In this document: one piece after another, positions 5,913-9,885 of the stretch
Numbering within the stretch: position 1 is the stretch's first letter
How the letters are laid out: the number at the start of each line of letters is the position of its first letter
From: an uncultured Selenomonadales bacterium
GTDB taxonomy: Bacteria > Bacillota > Negativicutes > Selenomonadales > Selenomonadaceae
Direction of reading: 5' to 3'
NCBI GenBank assembly: GCA_937915725.1
Contig: CALGGV010000306.1
Coordinates: forward strand, 1 to 9,885
Length of the DNA: 9,885 nucleotides
The notes under the pieces: model-generated
What the model saw: only the letters and a program-made list of their open reading frames with translations
Told to the model about the DNA's origin: nothing
Database searches by the model: none
Position numbers and translations under genes: made by a program

Positions 5913-6800
5913 ATGAATTATCAGGAGTTGATATTTAAATTACAAAAATTTTGGGCTGATAAAGGTTGCATAATAGCCGAGCCTTACGACGTGGAAAAAG
6001 GCGCGGGTACAATGAATCCTTTTACATTTCTGCGCGTTTTGGGTCCCGAGCCGTGGAATGTTGTTTATATTGAACCTTCGCGCCGCCCTGCAGATGGGCG
6101 TTACGGCGATAATCCCAACCGTTTATACCAACATCATCAAATTCAGCTGATTATGAAACCTTCGCCGGATAATATTCAAGAATTGTATCTGGAAAGTTTG
6201 GCGGCTATTGGCTTAGAAAAAGAAAAACACGATATACGCTTTGTTGAGGATAACTGGGAGTCTCCAACTTTAGGCGCGTGGGGCTTGGGCTGGGAAGTTT
6301 GGCTGGACGGTATGGAAATTACGCAGTTTACATATTTTCAGCAAGTAGGCAGTCAAGATATTAAACCGACCGCAGTTGAAATAACTTACGGGCTTGAACG
6401 TTTGGCAATGTATATTCAAGGCGTCGAAAATGTTTATGACGTGGAATGGGGCAACGGTATTACTTACGGCGACGTTTTCCACCAAAACGAATTTGAACAA
6501 TCAAGTTACGCCTTTGATATTTCTGACGAAAAACTTTTGTTTGATTTATTTGAGAAGTACGAGGCGGAGGCAGTGCGCGTTATAAAATTGGGATTTGTAC
6601 ACCCTGCCTACGATTATGTTTTGAAATGTTCACATACATTTAATTTGTTGGACGCACGCGGCGCAATTTCTGTAAGCGAGCGCACGGCTTTTATCGGGCG
6701 CGTTCGTAAACTTGCAAGAATGTGCGCTGAAGAATATTTAAAGCAACGTGAAAAATTCGGTTATCCTTTACTGAAAAAATCTGCGGAGGTGAGCGCGTAA
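5913..6800 (+). CDS. glyQ: Glycyl-tRNA synthetase alpha subunit
   Basis: This is the catalytic subunit of the bacterial two-subunit glycyl-tRNA synthetase, which activates glycine with ATP and loads it on tRNA(Gly) together with the beta subunit. The 295-residue product is the usual length for the family and collinear with it throughout. Conserved blocks include EKGAGTMNPFTFLR (28-41), the class II motif 2 region PSRRPADGRYGDNPNR (55-70), KPSPDNIQELYL (82-93), VEDNWESPTLGAWGLGWEVW (111-130) and the motif 3 sequence ITYGLERLAMY (157-167). The start follows GGGAGG (5894-5899) by 13 bases, somewhat long, but no better in-frame start exists and MNYQELIFKLQKFW is the normal family N-terminus. The stop overlaps the glyS start in TAATG, which indicates translational coupling for balanced subunit production. 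Confidence 0.98.
   Translation: MNYQELIFKLQKFWADKGCIIAEPYDVEKGAGTMNPFTFLRVLGPEPWNVVYIEPSRRPADGRYGDNPNRLYQHHQIQLIMKPSPDNIQELYLESLAAIGLEKEKHDIRFVEDNWESPTLGAWGLGWEVWLDGMEITQFTYFQQVGSQDIKPTAVEITYGLERLAMYIQGVENVYDVEWGNGITYGDVFHQNEFEQSSYAFDISDEKLLFDLFEKYEAEAVRVIKLGFVHPAYDYVLKCSHTFNLLDARGAISVSERTAFIGRVRKLARMCAEEYLKQREKFGYPLLKKSAEVSA
6785..6792 (+). promoter_or_regulatory. Ribosome binding site of glyS inside the end of glyQ
   Basis: GGAGGTGA, an extended match to the 16S rRNA 3' end, lies within the last codons of glyQ and seven bases before the glyS ATG at 6800-6802. It fixes the glyS start and lets ribosomes ending glyQ restart directly on glyS. Confidence 0.8.
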
Positions 6801-8860
6801 TGTCAAAAAATTTATTGTTGGAAATTGGAACTGAAGAAATTCCCGCGCACGTTATGCCGCCAATTTTAAATCAGTTGAAAGATTTAGCCGAAAAAAATTT
6901 AAATGAATCCAGAATAGAATTTAGTGAAGTTTATACTTTTGGAACGCCGCGCAGGCTTGCATTGTTTGTAAAAGATTTAGCAGAAAATCAAGCCGACGTT
7001 GAGGAAGAAAAACGCGGACCTTCCACAAAAATTGCACTTGACGCGGCAGGAAATTATACAAAGGCGGCGTTGGGATTTGCACGCGGGCAAAAAGTTAATC
7101 CGGAAAATTTAATTACGAAAGACGGCTACATTTACGCGGTTATTCACGAAAAAGGAAAAGCCGCCGCTGAAATTTTACAAACGCTTTTACCGAAAATTAT
7201 TTGTGATTTAAGTTTTCCAAACAATATGCACTGGGGCAATTTGGATTTTAAATTTATTCGCCCGTTGCGCTGGATTGTTGCACTTTTCGGCAAGGAAATT
7301 ATTCCCTTTGAAGTTGCCAATGTTAAAAGCGGCAAAACTTCACGCGGACACAGAACTTTAAGCAACGGCGATTTTGAAATTAATTCTGCCGATGATTATC
7401 TTTATGACTGCGAAGAACATTTTGTAATTGCCGACCAGAATCAACGCCGCGCAATGATTGTTGAACAAATTGAACAAGTTGCAACCGAACGCGGCGGCAA
7501 GGCTGAAATTTCCGACGAACTTTTGGAAGAAGTTTTATATCTTGTCGAATATCCTACAGCTTTAAGCGGAAACTTTGAAACAAAATATTTGAACTTGCCG
7601 CCGGAGGCAGTTATAACGCCAATGAGGGATCATCAAAGATATTTTCCCGTAAAAACTGCCGAAGGAAAATTAATGCCAATTTTTATCACTGTAAGAAATG
7701 GCGGCAAAGATTATCTTGACATTGTACAACACGGCAACGAAAGAGTTTTGAAGGCTCGCCTTGAGGACGCGCAATTCTTTTTCAACGAAGACAGAAAGAA
7801 AACCCTTGCACAGCACAGAGAAAAACTTAAAACCGTCGTATTTCAAGAAGGGCTCGGCTCTGTTTATGAAAAAACTGAACGCCTTGTAAAACTTTCAGAC
7901 AAAATTTGCGAATTGCTCGGCGATAAAATTTCTGAAACTGATAAACAAAATGTTTTGCGCGCGGCTGAACTTTCAAAGGCAGATTTAGTAACGGGAATGG
8001 TTACCGAATTTACCGAATTGCAGGGAGTTATGGGCAGGGAATACGCCAAACTTGACGGCGAAAATATCGAAGTTGCAGCGGCGATTGATGAACATTATAT
8101 GCCGCGTTTTGCGGGCGATTCACAGCCTAAAACCACCGCCGGAAAAATTTTAAGCCTTGCAGATAAAATCGATAACCTTGTATCAACTTTCAGTCGCGGG
8201 CTAATTCCTACCGGTTCTCAAGACCCCTTTGCTTTAAGGCGTCAAGCGTTGGGAATTGTAAATTTGCTGAACGAGGCGCACTGGACAATTTCAATCAGCA
8301 AAATTGTTGAACTTGCAATGGATTTACTGAAAGTTACTGACAGCGTCGGACGTGAAAAAATTCAAAATGACGTTGCAGAATTTATGAAACTGCGCGTTAA
8401 AAATGTTTTGTCAAATTCGGCGCGCTATGATGTCATTGACGCGGTTATAGAAAATGTTGACGATATTTACAATGTAACTTTGAAGGCGGCGGCACTTGAA
8501 AACTTTTTGCAGACGCCGGACGCCGTTAAAAATATTCAATCTTTTGTGCGCGTTTTTAATCTTGCAAAAAAAGCTGATTCTGCAAATGTCAATGAAAATT
8601 TGATAAAACTTGAGGCGGAGCAAAAATTGTATCAAGCATTCAACGCGGTAAAAGTTGTAGCCGGTGAACTTATTAATAAAAAAGATTTTAACGGCGTACT
8701 TGACGCACTCAAAAAAATTTCCGCGCCTATTGATTCATTTTTTGATTCGGTTATGGTAATGGACGAAAATTTGGAAATTAGAAATAATCGCCTTGCACTT
8801 TTAAAATCGATTGATAATCTTCTTGCCGAAATTGCCGACTTCAGCAAACTTGTTATTTAA
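6800..8860 (+). CDS. glyS: Glycyl-tRNA synthetase beta subunit
   Basis: This is the tRNA-binding partner of GlyQ; the two assemble into the cytoplasmic enzyme that makes Gly-tRNA. The 686-residue product matches the normal family length, so it is intact. Recognisable blocks are LLLEIGTEEIPA (5-16), TPRRLAL (49-55), MHWGNLDFKFIRPLRWIVAL (143-162), ITPMRDHQRYFPV (272-284), RLEDAQFFFNEDR (320-332), HYMPRFAGDSQP (432-443) and TGSQDPFALRRQALG (471-485). The C-terminal 110 residues or so are the helical anticodon-binding region. It overlaps glyQ by one base and shares its promoter. No T-run terminator follows; instead the stop codon lies inside the left arm of a large imperfect palindrome. The next gene is 153 bases downstream, so some read-through is possible. 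Confidence 0.98.
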   Translation: MSKNLLLEIGTEEIPAHVMPPILNQLKDLAEKNLNESRIEFSEVYTFGTPRRLALFVKDLAENQADVEEEKRGPSTKIALDAAGNYTKAALGFARGQKVNPENLITKDGYIYAVIHEKGKAAAEILQTLLPKIICDLSFPNNMHWGNLDFKFIRPLRWIVALFGKEIIPFEVANVKSGKTSRGHRTLSNGDFEINSADDYLYDCEEHFVIADQNQRRAMIVEQIEQVATERGGKAEISDELLEEVLYLVEYPTALSGNFETKYLNLPPEAVITPMRDHQRYFPVKTAEGKLMPIFITVRNGGKDYLDIVQHGNERVLKARLEDAQFFFNEDRKKTLAQHREKLKTVVFQEGLGSVYEKTERLVKLSDKICELLGDKISETDKQNVLRAAELSKADLVTGMVTEFTELQGVMGREYAKLDGENIEVAAAIDEHYMPRFAGDSQPKTTAGKILSLADKIDNLVSTFSRGLIPTGSQDPFALRRQALGIVNLLNEAHWTISISKIVELAMDLLKVTDSVGREKIQNDVAEFMKLRVKNVLSNSARYDVIDAVIENVDDIYNVTLKAAALENFLQTPDAVKNIQSFVRVFNLAKKADSANVNENLIKLEAEQKLYQAFNAVKVVAGELINKKDFNGVLDALKKISAPIDSFFDSVMVMDENLEIRNNRLALLKSIDNLLAEIADFSKLVI

Positions 8861-8937
8861 GGGCTAAGGGCTAGGAAATAAGGACTAAGGAAATAAAAAA
8901 AATTCTTAACCTTTAATCCTTAATCCTTAATCCTTAA
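8857..8937. repeat. Heptad-based imperfect palindrome after glyS
   Basis: The left arm (8857-8891) is built of seven-base units such as TAAGGGC, TAAGGGC and TAAGGAC. The right arm (8903-8937) is built of TTAACCT and three AATCCTT units. The arms can pair with an 11-base A-rich loop, giving about 24 Watson-Crick pairs and five G·T pairs, broken by mismatches at the variable heptad positions. Six A residues, not T residues, follow, so this is not a standard terminator in the plus direction. It may act as a 3' stabilising hairpin for the glyQS mRNA or be a dispersed repeat. The 14-mer GGGCTAAGGGCTAG also occurs at 613-626. Confidence 0.7.
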
Positions 8938-9013
8938 AAAAGCAGGAATGTTTGGCTGAAGTGTCGAATTGCAAAGTTAAAGAAAACGTGGGAGACTGAA
9001 AAGGAAGATATAC
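8938..9013 (+). promoter_or_regulatory. Leader of the PAS-GGDEF gene
   Basis: These 76 bases hold a GCAGGAA motif (8942-8948), also found in the leader of the REC-GGDEF gene (808-814) and partly in that of glyQ (5870-5875). They also hold the ribosome binding site AAGGAAG (9001-9007), six bases before the ATG. I see no convincing -35/-10 pair. Transcription may come from a weak promoter hidden in the A/T-rich palindrome or by read-through from glyS. Confidence 0.35.
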
Positions 9014-9885
9014 ATGAGTAAAAGCAAAGCTCCATATATCGGAGAAAACTCTCCACTAAACCAAATAGCGGCGTATTTCAGCGCGTTGCAAAGTTCAGCG
9101 GAGGAATATCTTTTTGTCGTCGATTTAGATTCCAAAATGATTTTACTTTCAGATAATTTCATGAAGGACTTCGATTTTCCCTCGAATGTAGTTGACGACT
9201 TCGACAATTTAATAATGCCGTTCATCTATCATGACGACCGCGAAATTTTTGAAGAGGCGATGAAGGATATTTGGACAGAAGATAAGGGAAAAACTGTCAA
9301 ATGTGAATTTCGTCTCTTGCACAGTAACGGCGAATACGGCTGGGTTAGTCTTAGTATGACTGTTGGCGGCGATGATTTTGACGATCGCCCCGAAGTTTTG
9401 TGCGGCGTCATTAAAAGACTTGATGAAATTGCGCGCGCAGATTATGTAACCGGGCTTTTAAGGCGCAGTGTTTTTTATTCTGATTTACAAAAAGATTTAG
9501 ATAATCCCGGCGCACGCGGCGTAGTTATTATCATTGCGCTTGATAATTTTAACGTCATTACCGAAACTTACGGACACAAATTCGGCGATTCGGCACTTCG
9601 TCAAATTGCCCAAAATATCACAAATGTTTTGCCGCCGGATATTCGCCTGTACAAACTTGACGGTTATACTTTTGGACTTTTTATGCCTGACGCTATGCCG
9701 GAAGAAGTTGAAATTATTTTTGCAAGTGTTCAACTTTGCATGCGTGAAATTCGCAACGTCGAAGATACAATTTATTGTACGGCGTCAGCAGGCGCGGCTT
9801 TTTATCCCAATGACGCAAAAGACGTTACAACTTTAATGCGTTATGCTGAAGTTGCGCTTGAAATTGCCCGCCAAAAAGGACGCGA
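9014..9885 (+). CDS. PAS domain plus degenerate GGDEF protein, cut by window end
   Basis: This is the first 290 codons of a c-di-GMP-type signalling protein that continues beyond the window. Residues about 28-137 form a PAS sensor domain (VVDLDSKMILLSDNF near its start, CEFRLLHSNGEYGWVSLSM at 97-115, CGVIKRLDE at its end). Residues 141-290 form a GGDEF domain, starting ADYVTGLLRRSVF. It has lost the catalytic features: the metal-site pair reads IALDNF, so the first Asp is Ala176; the guanine-binding ND pair of the usual xNDTYGH reads TETYGH (183-188); the signature is DGYTF (216-220) instead of GGDEF; and there is no RxxD site. It should not make c-di-GMP and probably acts as a GTP- or protein-binding regulatory module. 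Such dead GGDEF domains are often followed by an EAL phosphodiesterase, but that part is not visible. No signal peptide or membrane segment is seen. Confidence 0.85.
   Translation, partial: MSKSKAPYIGENSPLNQIAAYFSALQSSAEEYLFVVDLDSKMILLSDNFMKDFDFPSNVVDDFDNLIMPFIYHDDREIFEEAMKDIWTEDKGKTVKCEFRLLHSNGEYGWVSLSMTVGGDDFDDRPEVLCGVIKRLDEIARADYVTGLLRRSVFYSDLQKDLDNPGARGVVIIIALDNFNVITETYGHKFGDSALRQIAQNITNVLPPDIRLYKLDGYTFGLFMPDAMPEEVEIIFASVQLCMREIRNVEDTIYCTASAGAAFYPNDAKDVTTLMRYAEVALEIARQKGR

Noticed and set aside
8857..8937. CRISPR-like or factor-independent terminator reading of the heptads
   Set aside because: The repeats are seven bases with no spacers, and the hairpin is followed by A residues rather than T residues in the direction of glyS transcription.

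Overview
The window looks like a low-GC, anaerobe-type Bacillota chromosome. It has a hexameric-type glutamate dehydrogenase, a two-subunit glycyl-tRNA synthetase (glyQ/glyS), strong AGGAGG-type ribosome binding sites, canonical TTGACA/TATAAT promoters and many c-di-GMP-type domains. Negativicutes (Selenomonadales-like) is my best guess from this mix. It is an inference, not a demonstrated assignment.

Layout: (1) 1-521, minus: 5' part of gdhA, cut by the window edge. (2) 522-908: a 387-bp gene-free stretch with the gdhA promoter, two GTATAC palindromes, a compact 100-bp element bounded by perfect 11-bp inverted repeats and flanked by heptad repeats, and the promoter and long leader of the next gene. 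(3) 909-2183, plus: a response regulator diguanylate cyclase (REC-GGDEF) with an extra, degenerate GGDEF-like C-terminus. It ends in a hairpin plus T-run. (4) 2217-5771, minus, convergent with it: a 1184-residue STAND-type P-loop ATPase with a long TPR-like C-terminal half and no recognisable effector domain. (5) 5772-5912: back-to-back promoters, one for the ATPase and a perfect-consensus one for glyQS. (6) 5913-8860, plus: glyQ and glyS, overlapping by one base (TAATG). (7) 8857-8937: a heptad-based imperfect palindrome that starts on the glyS stop codon. (8) 9014-9885, plus: a PAS plus catalytically dead GGDEF protein that runs off the end of the window.

Functionally the window mixes housekeeping genes (nitrogen assimilation, Gly-tRNA charging) with signalling genes. 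One c-di-GMP protein looks catalytically competent and product-inhibited (GGDEF with an RxxD site). The other has a GGDEF fold stripped of its catalytic residues and may continue into an EAL or other output domain. The large ATPase is the least understood gene. It is a single-gene unit with its own promoter, between a diguanylate cyclase and glyQS, and nothing in the sequence shows its trigger or output. The most unusual non-coding structures are the 100-bp inverted-repeat element and the related heptad repeats after glyS.
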